Below, piece after piece: positions 14,501-23,069 of a DNA stretch of 23,563 bases (positions are counted from its first letter, which is position 1; each line of letters starts with the position of its first letter). The notes beneath the pieces are model-generated. The model was given only the letters and a program-made list of their open reading frames with translations, was not told the DNA's origin and ran no database searches. The translations under genes were made by a program, and so were the position numbers. Source of the DNA: an uncultured Christensenella sp. (GTDB lineage: Bacteria > Bacillota > Clostridia > Christensenellales > DTU072); the NCBI GenBank assembly GCA_905210905.1, contig CAJLYQ010000026.1, forward strand, positions 1 to 23,563, written 5' to 3'.

Positions 14501-17500
14501 GAACAAGGCGGAAAGAAACCCGTTATGTTCACGGAAATAGGTTCTTACGCTTTTGCGGAAACCGCCGCGACCGAAGCGACGATTTCGGTAAGAGTTTATA
14601 AAATCGGAGAAGGAGCGTTTGCGAAGAGCAAATTAAATAAAGTTACGCTTGAAACGGAGTATATAGACGTCGACCAAAGAGCGTCTTCGTACAACGTGCT
14701 TAACGCAAGGGTAGACAACAACCTGCTTTCGGTGGGCGCGTACGCTTTTACGCAAACGGCGATAGCGTCGTTTATCGTGCCTTACAGAGTGACCGAACTC
14801 GGCGAAGGGGCGTTGTCCGATTGTTATTCTCTGTCGGAAATTGCTTTCGGAGCGGGGAGCAAACTCGACGGCGAAACGCTGAAATTAGGAGAAGGACTGT
14901 TCCGCAACGACAATCTCGTAAAGAAAGTCGTTTTCCCGGACAATCTTACGGAAATCGGTTCTTACGCTTTTTACGCTTGCGGCAATCTCGAAAGCGTGAC
15001 TTTCGGTTTTGACGGAACGGAAAACCTTTCCGTCGGCGATTATGCGTTTGCGAAAGCGCAGTACCTGTACGAAATAACTTTCCCGTCCAACCTTGCGCGT
15101 CTCGGCAAGGGCGTTTTCGACGGCGATACCAGACTTAAATACGTAAACTTCTCGCAGACGGCGAAAGTCGGGATAGAACTCGAATTACCCGATTATGCGT
15201 TCGTCGGAATGAGAGAAATGGAAGAAATCACCCTGCCGTCCTACGTTACGAGAATAGGCGAAGGGGCGTTCGGCGATACCTCTTTAAGAAAAATAGAGTT
15301 TTCCTGCGACGAAAATTCGCCGTCGCTCACGATAGGAAAACGCGCGTTCGCGCACCTTGCTACGCTTACTTCCGTCGATTTGCCGGCTAATCTCGTCGAA
15401 ATAGAAGAAGAAGCGTTTTTCTCGTCCAACGTCGCTACCGTAAACTACGGCGAAGGAAAGAAAGACGGATCGGGCGCGGAAATAGGACTTGCGCTCGGTG
15501 CGAGAGCGTTTTCCGAAACAAAAATAAACGAATTTATCGCAACGGCGAGAATAACCGCGATAGAGGAAGGCTGTTTTGAAAACTGTCCGTATCTGGGCAA
15601 GGCGGTTATCGGAGAAAACGTCAAAGAACTCGGCGACAGAGCGTTCTACGGCGACGCGGAGTTGAACGACGTGAGTTTTGCCGAAATAACGGAAAACGGA
15701 GTGGTTTACAACGCGATATCGGTAATAGGACGAGAAAGTTTCTTCGGTACGGGAATTACCGAATTTAACGTAACGGTAGCGGACGGACTCGTCGTAAAAC
15801 AAGACGCTTTCGCTTTCGCCGCATTGCAAACCGTTTCGATAACGAGCGTCGGAAACGTCGTTGCGGAAAACGGAGCGTTCGGGGGAAATTCGTCGTTAAG
15901 GACGGTTGCCGTACTCTCGACGGAAAATTTGACGGTGGGAGAAAAAGTTTTCTCTTCTACCGGCGCGATGACCCGTCTTTCGCTGAAAGCGAACGTAATA
16001 ACTCTTGCCGACGGTTTCGCCGCAGGGGCGAGCGAACTCGGCGACGGGTTCGAGTTTGAAGAAAAAGACGCGACAAAAGCAAATTACTTCTTCGATACCG
16101 AAGAGAAAGTTTTGTTTAACAAGGAAAAGACGGAGTTCGTTTATTACCCTGCCGGAAAGACGGGCGCGACGTTTACGCTCGAAGAAAACGTCCTTGCGGT
16201 AAGACCTTACGCATTCTACGGAGCGGACGGACTTACGGGAATAATCGTTAAAGGAAGCGCCGTTACGATAGGGGAAAGTTGTTTTGCGGAAACGGGAAGC
16301 AACCTTAAATTCTACGTGCCTGCGGACAAGGTGACGGAGTACGAAAACGCTTGGAGAACGAAAGGGAACGTTCTTGCGGACGAAACGGTGGCGGACGGGC
16401 TGGTGCTTACGTTGCTTTCTTCGGGCGAATACAGCGTGACCGGGTATCTCGGAGAGAAAACCAAAGTAGAAATAAACGGTTCGGTCGTCGGAGATGACGG
16501 CAAAGAATACGCTATCGTTTCCGTCGGAGAAAACGCTTTCGGCAACAACTCGGTTATTACCGAGATCGTAATAGGCAGCGGAATAAAAACGATAGGTTCG
16601 GGCGCGTTCAGAAACTGTACCGCGCTTAAAAAAGCGACCGTAGGGGAAAACGTGACGAGCATAAAGAGTTATGCGTTTTACGGTTGTACTTCGCTCGGAG
16701 AAATCACTATAGCGGACGGCAGCAGTCTTATCGGAATAGGCAACTACGCCTTTGCCGGGAACGTTGCGCTTACCGAACTCGAACTTCCCGAAGGGGTGGA
16801 ATCGATAGGCATTTTTGCCTTTGCCGGCGACGTCAATCTCGGTAAAATAACCTTAGGTTACGGCTTGGAAGAAGTGGACAACAACGCTTTCGAAAACTGT
16901 ACTTCCCTTAACGACGTAACTTTCCCGGAAACTCTCGCCGGGCTCGGCGGTTACGTCTTCGACGGTTGCGAAAATCTCGTTTACGTCGAATTCCGTTCGC
17001 AGGGCGTTTGTTCGATTACGAGCAACACGTTCAGCGGCGCGCCCGAAAGCGTGTACTTCTTCGTGCCCGATTCTTCGAGCGCAAGACTGTATAAAACCGA
17101 CGGTGTGTGGAGAAACCATATCGGCAAAATCCTTTCCGCGGAAGAACGTTGTTCTATAACGGGATACGAAAATTACGTAATAAAACCCGACGGAAGCGAC
17201 TACGTGCTTGTGGCGTATCTCGGCACGGAAGAAACCGTCGAAGTGGAAAGCGACGTAAGCAACGACGTGAAAATTACCGTTATCGGCGAGTACGCTTTCG
17301 GTAAGTTTACCAAGTCCGTCACGTTAAAGAGCGGAATAAAACAGATTGCGGACAGAGCGTTTTATCAGGCGATAAACCTTGAAGAAATCGTCTTGCCGGA
17401 AACCGTGGAAAAAATCGGTTCTTACGCGTTTGCGTATCTCGAAAACCTGAATAAAGTTACCGTAAACGACGCAAAAGGAAGTTCTTTACTTTCGGAAATC

Positions 17501-19726
17501 GGTTCTTACGCATTCGCCGGGTGCGCTTACGTAAACGAATTTTACTTCCCGGCGTCGGTGAGGAAAATCGGTTCTTACGCGTTCGAGTCGAAAGGCGGCG
17601 GACTGAGAACCGTTACGTTTAACGGCGGAGCGGACGACAGCGTCGAGATAGGCGCGTACGCGTTCAAAGACAGTGAAAATCTTACTTCGATCACGATTGA
17701 CGCGAGAGTGGTTTCGATAGGAAACGGAGCGTTTAACGGCTGCGTAAACCTGTCGGCGTTATATTTAGGGTACAGTTCCAAAGACGTCAAGAGCGCGGTC
17801 GCTTCGACTACGGGAGCAGGCGTGTTCGAGGGGTGCGAAAAACTTTCTATGTTCGTCGCGACGGAAACCATTGCGAAAAAATATGCCGCAGAGTGGTCCA
17901 ACGATTACGACAAGCATAAAATTTCGCCCATTCAGTACAAGGATTCGTCCGGGTTTGTTTACGCGGTAATCAGCACGCAGAACAAGCAGGTCACTTTAGT
18001 AAACTACGTCGGCGATCGAGCGGAAATCGAATTCCCTTCGGAAACGCAGATCGGCTCGCAGGTTTATTCCGTCGTACGTATCGGCAGAGAAAAATACGCG
18101 GATACCGGGTTCTCCGAAGGATACGTTCTTAACGACAGCGTGCGCAAAATAATCGTTCCGAAATCGGTTAAGACGATAGGCGAAGACGCGTTCAAAAACA
18201 GTAAAAATCTCGAAGAAGTCGAACTTACGAGCGGACTTGTAACCATCGAAAAGAGCGCGTTCGAAAACTGCAAAAAACTCGTGAAGATAAGAATACCTAC
18301 GAGCGTAACATCGATAGAAACGTACGCTTTTGCCGGTTGCGAAAGTCTTAACGACGGGTTCTCGTTTGCGGAATCGTCTATCGTGCCGAGAGAACCTACG
18401 CTTATAATCGGCGGATACGCTTTCGGCGGATGCGTTTCGCTCGAAAGCGTATATATCCCCAACCACGTTGCGGTAATCGGCGGATACGGTTCGGCGTCGA
18501 GCAAAAACAACGGACACACGTTTGAAAACTGCACTTCGTTAAAGACGGTGTCGTTCTCGCAAAACGCGCTGATTACGTCGATGGACGAATACGTTTTCGC
18601 AGGAACGAAAATTCAAGAAATACGTCTTCCGGAATCGTTGGAAACGGTGGGAGATTATGCCTTTGCGGGAATGACCGAACTGCTCAGAGTGGTTATTACC
18701 CGTTCGCCCGCAGGCGGCAGCGGAATTTCCACGATGACTTCCGCCGGCAACAACGTTTTCGACGGTATCGACAATCCGCAACTTAAAGTTTACGTCCCGG
18801 AAGAAACGTACGACGTCTACGCAAGTTCGGGTTGGAGAACGAAAACGATAATCAAGAACAAGGTTCTTACCACCGCAAACGGAGAGTTTGCGTACGAAAC
18901 GAGAGATAATTTTATTACGCTTACCGACTATCGCGGAACGGACGAAGTGGTTACGATACCGGCGAGAGCGGACGTAAACGGTTCTTCTTACACCGTTACC
19001 GCAATCGGGAAATACTTCGTCGGCGGCAACGTGAGAAAGATTAAGTTTGCGACGGGTTCGCAACTTACCGAACTTGCGGAGTACGCTTTTGCGGACAGCG
19101 TCGGGTTGGAAGAAATCCGTATCCCCGACGGAGTGATGGTTATCGGCGCGTATGCGTTTGCAAACTGCGCTTCCCTTAAAGACGTAAAACTTCCGTCTTC
19201 GCTTACCGAGATAAAAGACTTCACGTTTACGCAGTGCGTTTCTCTCAGAGAAATAACCTTGCCGGAAAACGTGCAGGGTATCGGTGCGTCGGCGTTCTCT
19301 TACTGTACCGGGTTAAGCCGCGTTACCGTCAAGTTCGGCGAAGATATAACGGTGGACAACGCGAGAAAAGCGATCGGCAACTCGGCGTTCAGCGAAGCGG
19401 GCAAGGCTGCCGGCGGAATGACGATTATCGTACGCGACGACAGACTTACGGCGTTCCGCGCGTGGGATTCGGTAAGGGATAAGATTTACGCGTCGAGCAA
19501 CGTCGTAGGCGATTACGTGGTTACGCTTAACGATAAAGGAACCGCGCTTATTCTCGTACAGTATCTCGGCAAAGAAAAAGAAGTGGATCTGACGACGCTT
19601 ACGCTTAAGGGGTTAAAAATCGAGAGCATATCGAGCAATGCGATCTCCGATCCCGACGTAAAATTTATCGTAGACGAAACTATCTCCGTTCCCGAAGATC
19701 TGAAAGATCGGGTAACGACGAAATAA
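11519..19726 (+). CDS. Giant BspA-type leucine-rich-repeat surface lipoprotein with InlB-type repeats
   Basis: This is a 2735-residue exported protein. I start it at ATG 11519, with CGGAG 8 nt upstream, rather than the GTG at 11471. Residues 1-28 are a lipoprotein signal (KRR, hydrophobic core, LLTAC with Cys28), so it is tethered to the membrane by lipid rather than by sortase; no LPXTG is present. Residues 33-102 are an InlB B-repeat-like (Listeria-Bacteroides) domain (VVISFNSDGG ... FDGWYAD ... VTYYAKW), followed by two diverged relatives to about 247. From about 250 to the end come roughly 75 LRR_5 units of the form I-G-x-Y-A-F-x-x-C-x-x-L followed by a beta-strand (I-x-L/I-P). The array is broken by recurring beta-rich linkers near residues 1628, 1884, 2144, 2454 and 2662. 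Such proteins bind host matrix proteins, other bacteria or polysaccharide; the partner here is unknown. It shares a divergent promoter region with the MBL gene. Confidence 0.93.
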   Translation: MTAKRRTGGKAFAILLILVLGVVLLTACFGTQVVISFNSDGGSECEKIVVTADMTEITLPEPAKDGCIFDGWYADRAYSSSVPDVLSGENIPTNSVTYYAKWIRRQITVSFAVEGTIIGTKVFNYDETVTEADCPSLAAYPDYEWESFSFKANYDRQVDAKKVRNVDPEYTVGIYFPKDDGFVLVAAVKGVKGTPIPDPGKPTYEGKETSTYFSHWAYDKDGNEKLKELPTEIGETNLTVYAIFKEITDDSKFLFYEESADGRSVAVTGLTSIGKYQTSISIPSSINGKPVTLLGADDEKGSLGSKFLQTIIIPETVREINAYAFFGSESLAEVVFVGNALTEIGEGAFASCPSLAKLELPNNVTSVGSYAFAALTENGITSLKNGEIPAESEITESIFSTLSVERASKLSYIGDYAFYGCTKTETALFGVTMRDFNHLAFYGSGIRSIDFYESGLLKGIDGAVYSQTGEKLYYFPINGGENYEMPQSVTEIAPYAFYKNETLKKITVSSELGKVGDYAFYLCVSLEEADFAPSSLASVGDYAFYGCTALTKAAFPAFLTSAGTSVFENCSSLKTVTFNGGRLKEIKTKAFYRCTSLESAFVPTDVTEIGDYAYAYCDSLTRLTFGSRSKLLSVGDYAFYECTKISTALIPGGTKSIGEYAFASERGRTQFELDSETNLSNLEKIGDYAFMNTSISSFTIAENVKNVISSGEISLGKYVFKNCTRLQQAYFTPSGDDVAISEGLFYGCSSLARIRFTSNIKKVGPYAFYNCSSLQFVSDWQNVETIEKEAFSGCIALTNNGGDQRVLPKELVSLGERAFYNCKSLEVANVPKGLEIIPQEAFSRCEKLVTISYDDDADLTSIGENAFSYCTSLVTATLPVKLALREYVSANGDTIADETGLVKNPFYGCSSLKAYAFAGETDGTLFIEDGVVYRALASDDGNAGELNGRKARAIYAYPTAKSTASYEVPVIVSKIDRYAFFGSTITGVRFAAASEQGGKKPVMFTEIGSYAFAETAATEATISVRVYKIGEGAFAKSKLNKVTLETEYIDVDQRASSYNVLNARVDNNLLSVGAYAFTQTAIASFIVPYRVTELGEGALSDCYSLSEIAFGAGSKLDGETLKLGEGLFRNDNLVKKVVFPDNLTEIGSYAFYACGNLESVTFGFDGTENLSVGDYAFAKAQYLYEITFPSNLARLGKGVFDGDTRLKYVNFSQTAKVGIELELPDYAFVGMREMEEITLPSYVTRIGEGAFGDTSLRKIEFSCDENSPSLTIGKRAFAHLATLTSVDLPANLVEIEEEAFFSSNVATVNYGEGKKDGSGAEIGLALGARAFSETKINEFIATARITAIEEGCFENCPYLGKAVIGENVKELGDRAFYGDAELNDVSFAEITENGVVYNAISVIGRESFFGTGITEFNVTVADGLVVKQDAFAFAALQTVSITSVGNVVAENGAFGGNSSLRTVAVLSTENLTVGEKVFSSTGAMTRLSLKANVITLADGFAAGASELGDGFEFEEKDATKANYFFDTEEKVLFNKEKTEFVYYPAGKTGATFTLEENVLAVRPYAFYGADGLTGIIVKGSAVTIGESCFAETGSNLKFYVPADKVTEYENAWRTKGNVLADETVADGLVLTLLSSGEYSVTGYLGEKTKVEINGSVVGDDGKEYAIVSVGENAFGNNSVITEIVIGSGIKTIGSGAFRNCTALKKATVGENVTSIKSYAFYGCTSLGEITIADGSSLIGIGNYAFAGNVALTELELPEGVESIGIFAFAGDVNLGKITLGYGLEEVDNNAFENCTSLNDVTFPETLAGLGGYVFDGCENLVYVEFRSQGVCSITSNTFSGAPESVYFFVPDSSSARLYKTDGVWRNHIGKILSAEERCSITGYENYVIKPDGSDYVLVAYLGTEETVEVESDVSNDVKITVIGEYAFGKFTKSVTLKSGIKQIADRAFYQAINLEEIVLPETVEKIGSYAFAYLENLNKVTVNDAKGSSLLSEIGSYAFAGCAYVNEFYFPASVRKIGSYAFESKGGGLRTVTFNGGADDSVEIGAYAFKDSENLTSITIDARVVSIGNGAFNGCVNLSALYLGYSSKDVKSAVASTTGAGVFEGCEKLSMFVATETIAKKYAAEWSNDYDKHKISPIQYKDSSGFVYAVISTQNKQVTLVNYVGDRAEIEFPSETQIGSQVYSVVRIGREKYADTGFSEGYVLNDSVRKIIVPKSVKTIGEDAFKNSKNLEEVELTSGLVTIEKSAFENCKKLVKIRIPTSVTSIETYAFAGCESLNDGFSFAESSIVPREPTLIIGGYAFGGCVSLESVYIPNHVAVIGGYGSASSKNNGHTFENCTSLKTVSFSQNALITSMDEYVFAGTKIQEIRLPESLETVGDYAFAGMTELLRVVITRSPAGGSGISTMTSAGNNVFDGIDNPQLKVYVPEETYDVYASSGWRTKTIIKNKVLTTANGEFAYETRDNFITLTDYRGTDEVVTIPARADVNGSSYTVTAIGKYFVGGNVRKIKFATGSQLTELAEYAFADSVGLEEIRIPDGVMVIGAYAFANCASLKDVKLPSSLTEIKDFTFTQCVSLREITLPENVQGIGASAFSYCTGLSRVTVKFGEDITVDNARKAIGNSAFSEAGKAAGGMTIIVRDDRLTAFRAWDSVRDKIYASSNVVGDYVVTLNDKGTALILVQYLGKEKEVDLTTLTLKGLKIESISSNAISDPDVKFIVDETISVPEDLKDRVTTK

Positions 19727-19768
19727 ACGAGTAAACATACCGGAAACGGCACAAAAGAGGTGAAATAA

Positions 19769-20308
19769 ATGGAATTTTATACTGTTGACATTGCGGGAAG
19801 AAAAGAAGATTTGCCCGTATTGACAATCGGAGAGAACCTAAGAATAGCGTTCTTCAATCTTCACGGCGCGCAGGATCTTACCGAGTACTGCGGAAAGAAA
19901 CTTGCCGAAAAGATCAAGGAAACGGGGGCGGAAGTAGTGCTTACCGCCGAAAGCAAGGGGTTGCAACTTGCGCACTGCGTGGCGAGAGAACTCGGACATA
20001 AGTTTTACGCAGTGGCGAGAAAGTCGAAAAAACTGTATATGCAGGACGGAATAAGCGCGACCGTACATTCTATTACGACCGCGGGGGAACAGACGTTGTA
20101 CCTGTCCAAACACGACGCCGACCTTATCAAGGGCAAAAAAATCGCCATAGTGGACGACGTAATCAGCACGGGCGGAAGTCTGGAAGGACTGGAAGAACTC
20201 GCGCGTCAGGAAAACAGCAAAGTCGTAGCGAAAGCGTTCGTACTCGCCGAAGGCGACGCGGCAAAACGCGAAGACGTGATTTATCTCGGAACCATTCCGT
20301 TGTTGTAA
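19769..20308 (+). CDS. Phosphoribosyltransferase, adenine/xanthine PRTase-like
   Basis: This 179-residue type I phosphoribosyltransferase has the PRPP-binding signature AIVDDVISTGGSLE (126-139) and an APRT-like hood segment, VVLTAESKGLQLAHCVARELG (57-77), followed by FYAVARKSKKLYM, which parallels the RK...KLP region of adenine phosphoribosyltransferase. The family joins a purine base to PRPP to give a nucleotide and pyrophosphate in the cytosol (salvage). The N-terminal 20 residues and the Ser-Lys-Gly in place of the usual Ala/Ser-Arg-Gly differ from classical Apt, so I call the family but not the base. ATG at 19769 has a strong AGAGGTG. It lies 42 nt after the LRR stop with no terminator between, so it may be read through from the LRR promoter. 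I see no purine riboswitch upstream. Confidence 0.82.
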   Translation: MEFYTVDIAGRKEDLPVLTIGENLRIAFFNLHGAQDLTEYCGKKLAEKIKETGAEVVLTAESKGLQLAHCVARELGHKFYAVARKSKKLYMQDGISATVHSITTAGEQTLYLSKHDADLIKGKKIAIVDDVISTGGSLEGLEELARQENSKVVAKAFVLAEGDAAKREDVIYLGTIPLL

Positions 20309-20393
20309 AAAAAAGTTTTTCTTAAAACGGAAAACGGAGAATAATATCTTGTTTTTCATTTAAGGAAAAGAGATTAAGATAGAGAAGTAACGA

Positions 20394-21161
20394 ATGAGCG
20401 TAAGCGTATATTCCCTGGGGAGCGGTTCGAAAGGAAACTGTTTCGTACTGTCCGACGGGAAAACGAACGTAATGATAGACGCCGGACTAAGCGTAAGGGC
20501 GACGATAAGCAAACTTGCGGAGATAGGGCTGCGGTTGCAGGACGTGAGCGGAGTTTTGCTTACTCACGAACACAACGACCATATACGGTGTCTGGCTGCT
20601 TTAAGCACGTATTTACCGATTTATTCGCACGAAGACACGCTTGCGGCGGTTTCTCGTACGGACGGAATGCGGCTCGCTTCGCTCAACGCCGTAGACAAGA
20701 GTTTTTCCGTCGGAAACTTCGGGATTACGCCGTTTTCGGTAAGCCACGACGCGGCGCACCCTTACGGATTTTTGCTGGACGACGGAAAGGAAAGGACGGC
20801 TTATCTTACCGACACGGGATATATCGGCAAGGGAGTGATGAAAATCATTCAGGGGAGCGATACGGTCGTGATAGAGAGCAATCACGACAGAGAATTGCTT
20901 ATACGCGGAAGTTATCCCGAGCGGTTAAAACGGAGAATAGCGTCCGACAAAGGGCATTTAAGCAACGAAGAGGCCGCGTTGTGCGCGTGCGATCTGGTTA
21001 AAAGCGGAGCGAAACGGGTTTTGCTGGCGCATATAAGCGAGAACAACAACCTCGGAGAACTCGCTTACTGGACGACGGCGAAACTGCTTGCGAAAAACGG
21101 CGCGAAGAAAGAAGACGTCACGGTTAAGGTGGCGGACCAAAAGGTTACGGTGATACTGTGA
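20394..21161 (+). CDS. walJ: MBL-fold hydrolase, WalJ/YycJ-like
   Basis: This 255-residue cytosolic metallo-beta-lactamase-fold protein is of the YycJ/WalJ family: SLGSGSKGNCFVLSDG (7-22), VMIDAGLS (26-33) and LLTHEHNDHIRCL (HxHxDH, 58-63), with later metal-site pieces in SHDAAHPYGF and YLTDTGYIG. The family is proposed to act as a nuclease that coordinates division with DNA replication and is usually tied to the WalRK cell-wall regulon in Bacillota. The two-component genes are not in this window. ATG at 20394 has a weak AGAGAAG upstream. The stop (21159-21161) overlaps the GTG start of the next gene by four bases, which shows translational coupling. RlmH, its usual chromosomal neighbour, follows two genes later. 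It lacks the membrane anchor of the other MBL protein in the window (10174-11235) and belongs to a different branch. Confidence 0.9.
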   Translation: MSVSVYSLGSGSKGNCFVLSDGKTNVMIDAGLSVRATISKLAEIGLRLQDVSGVLLTHEHNDHIRCLAALSTYLPIYSHEDTLAAVSRTDGMRLASLNAVDKSFSVGNFGITPFSVSHDAAHPYGFLLDDGKERTAYLTDTGYIGKGVMKIIQGSDTVVIESNHDRELLIRGSYPERLKRRIASDKGHLSNEEAALCACDLVKSGAKRVLLAHISENNNLGELAYWTTAKLLAKNGAKKEDVTVKVADQKVTVIL

Positions 21162-22036
21162 GTACGACGGGAAACATACGGAAAATAGACCAAAAATTTG
21201 CGGTGGTGTGCTATGCCGTTGCGGTTTGTATCGGCGCGTTCGCCGGGGCAATCGTTGCGGCTACGGTAAGTCAGGACAGCCCGGCGTATATTTATCTGTC
21301 CTATTTATTGCCGCAAATAGGGTATATAAGCGTGTTTTTCGTAATGCGCTATAAGTACGAACGCAAGGTTTTTAAGGGACTTGTGTTGAAAGACAACGTA
21401 AAAATCGGGCAGTATTTAATCGGCGCGCTTATTGCCGTGGGGTTACTGTTCGTGGCGTTGCTTCCCAACACCGGGTTCCGTAAACTGTTTGAGTTAATGG
21501 GAATAAAGGCGAGCGTAGTCGTGCCGAAAACGGACGTCTGGTACGAGTATCTGCTGAGCGGACTGGTTATTTGCGTTTTGCCGGCAATCGGGGAAGAACT
21601 CGTTTTCCGCAAAGCGTTTTGCGACGGAGCGGAAGACGTAGCCGATTATAAGACGATACTTTTATGCGGACTTGCGTTTTCTTTGTCGCACTTAAACGCG
21701 GCGCAAACGGTGCATCAGTTCTTTTTAGGGTGCGTGCTTGCCACCGTTTACGTAAAAACGAAAAACGTCACCGTTACGATGACGATGCATTTTATAAACA
21801 ACTTTCTCGCGTTGTATCTCGAACGGATAACGGGCGCGGAAGTATGGAATAATATAACGGTACAAGGGATTTGTTTCGCCGTAGGCGCGGTTGCCGTGGG
21901 CGCGGGGCTTTTCCTGCTGCTTAGAAAAGGCGGAACCGACAATAAAAAACAAGGTAAAATCGAAGGTGTGACGATAATACTTCTCGTCGTGCTTGCCGTA
22001 GCGTGGGCGATCACTTTCGGACTTAGTTTTCGGTAG
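21158..22036 (+). CDS. CPBP family intramembrane metalloprotease (first of a pair)
   Basis: This 292-residue polytopic membrane protein has the CPBP (CAAX protease and bacteriocin-processing, formerly Abi) signature: EELVFRKAF (Glu146, Glu147, Arg151), FSLSHLN (His178) and MHFINN (His211, Asn215). Hydrophobic segments fall near residues 15-38, 45-63, 85-103, 133-146, 165-180, 186-198, 205-222, 234-255 and 270-290, so about eight cross the membrane. The family cleaves membrane substrates after prenylated motifs in eukaryotes; bacterial members take part in bacteriocin immunity and processing or in membrane protein turnover. No bacteriocin-like small gene is seen nearby. The start is GTG at 21158, overlapping the walJ stop (GTGA). 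The stop is 16 nt before the next gene, a second CPBP protein from which it is strongly diverged, so the pair is not a recent duplication. Confidence 0.9.
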   Translation: MSTTGNIRKIDQKFAVVCYAVAVCIGAFAGAIVAATVSQDSPAYIYLSYLLPQIGYISVFFVMRYKYERKVFKGLVLKDNVKIGQYLIGALIAVGLLFVALLPNTGFRKLFELMGIKASVVVPKTDVWYEYLLSGLVICVLPAIGEELVFRKAFCDGAEDVADYKTILLCGLAFSLSHLNAAQTVHQFFLGCVLATVYVKTKNVTVTMTMHFINNFLALYLERITGAEVWNNITVQGICFAVGAVAVGAGLFLLLRKGGTDNKKQGKIEGVTIILLVVLAVAWAITFGLSFR

Positions 22037-22052
22037 AAACGACGGAGGATAT

Positions 22053-23069
22053 GTGACGAAGACTTTTAAGACTTGCGCGATATTTTGTATAACCACCGTT
22101 TGGCTCGTCCTTATGCGAGTTATCGTTGGCGAAATCAATATGAGCGACAACGTTGCGGAATGGGTGTTTTCTTTCTGCGTGCAAATCGTGGGAATGGGGC
22201 TTATTCCGTTGCTTTTGTATAAGTTTTGGGTAAAAGACAGCATAAAAAGCGGTTTTGCGATTAACTTCAAGATAAATCCGCTTATCTGGTTGCTTGCGGT
22301 AGGCGTGGGGATCACGCTTCATTTCCTTATCCGCTCGGTTTCCGTACTGTGGCAGAGCATAGCGATACTTATGGGGTACACGCCGTCGAATTCGGCAGGT
22401 ACGATTTATTCTTCGCCCGAAGTACTCGTGATGGGGATAATTACTTCCGCCGTTTTGCCCGGAATATGCGAAGAACTGACTTACAGGGGTCTGGGCAGAC
22501 AAATGTTTGCTACCGTCAAGGACGAAAAAGTCGTGATAATTATGATGGGGTTGCTGTTCGGACTAGGGCATCAGTTCATTTTACAGACGGGTTACGCTTT
22601 CGTCGCAGGCGTGGTTTTTGCGTATATCGCTATAAAAACCCGTAGCATAATCCCCGGTATGATAATACACTTTATCAACAACTGCTGGGCGACGGTGAGC
22701 GAGTATTCGCAACAAAAAAACAATGCTTTTTACGTCGCGGAAGAGGCGGTTAACGGAGTTTTGTTCCGTTCTTACGGCTCGGTTATACTTACGCTCGCAA
22801 TATCTGCGGTAGCCACGATAGGGCTGCTGTACCTTATAAAGAAAGCCGCAGGCGGCGACAAAAAGCCTACCGAAACGGTGGACGGAACGACGTTTTTCTA
22901 CCCGAATACGATGCAGTATATTGACGATCTTTTCGGTAAACCGGTAAAAACGGAAATTAAAGTTGTTCCGGAAACTGCCGCCTGGTACGAATACGCTTTT
23001 CTGTACGCGTCGATGTCGATAATGCTTATTACCACGATTTTTACCTTCGTTTGGGGCGTTATTAGATGA
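22053..23069 (+). CDS. CPBP family intramembrane metalloprotease (second of a pair)
   Basis: This 338-residue polytopic membrane protein is longer than its neighbour. The signature is complete: ICEELTYRGLGRQ (Glu140, Glu141, Arg145), FGLGHQFILQTG (His173) and IIHFINN (His206, Asn210). There are about eight membrane segments, and a hydrophilic loop (about residues 278-310, DKKPTETVDGTTFFYPN...) lies before the last one. The start is taken as GTG at 22053, with GGAGG 4 nt upstream; the ATG two bases earlier is followed at once by a stop. The stop overlaps the rlmH start as ATGA (23066-23069), so translation is coupled. Together with the preceding gene it occupies the slot between walJ and rlmH where Bacillus carries an HtrA-type protease. 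The substrate is unknown. Confidence 0.9.
   Translation: MTKTFKTCAIFCITTVWLVLMRVIVGEINMSDNVAEWVFSFCVQIVGMGLIPLLLYKFWVKDSIKSGFAINFKINPLIWLLAVGVGITLHFLIRSVSVLWQSIAILMGYTPSNSAGTIYSSPEVLVMGIITSAVLPGICEELTYRGLGRQMFATVKDEKVVIIMMGLLFGLGHQFILQTGYAFVAGVVFAYIAIKTRSIIPGMIIHFINNCWATVSEYSQQKNNAFYVAEEAVNGVLFRSYGSVILTLAISAVATIGLLYLIKKAAGGDKKPTETVDGTTFFYPNTMQYIDDLFGKPVKTEIKVVPETAAWYEYAFLYASMSIMLITTIFTFVWGVIR

Noticed and set aside
11519..19726. Antisense and alternate-frame open frames within the LRR gene
   Set aside because: Many frames of 60-200 codons exist because of its repetitive, stop-poor codon use; none has a start signal or known domain.
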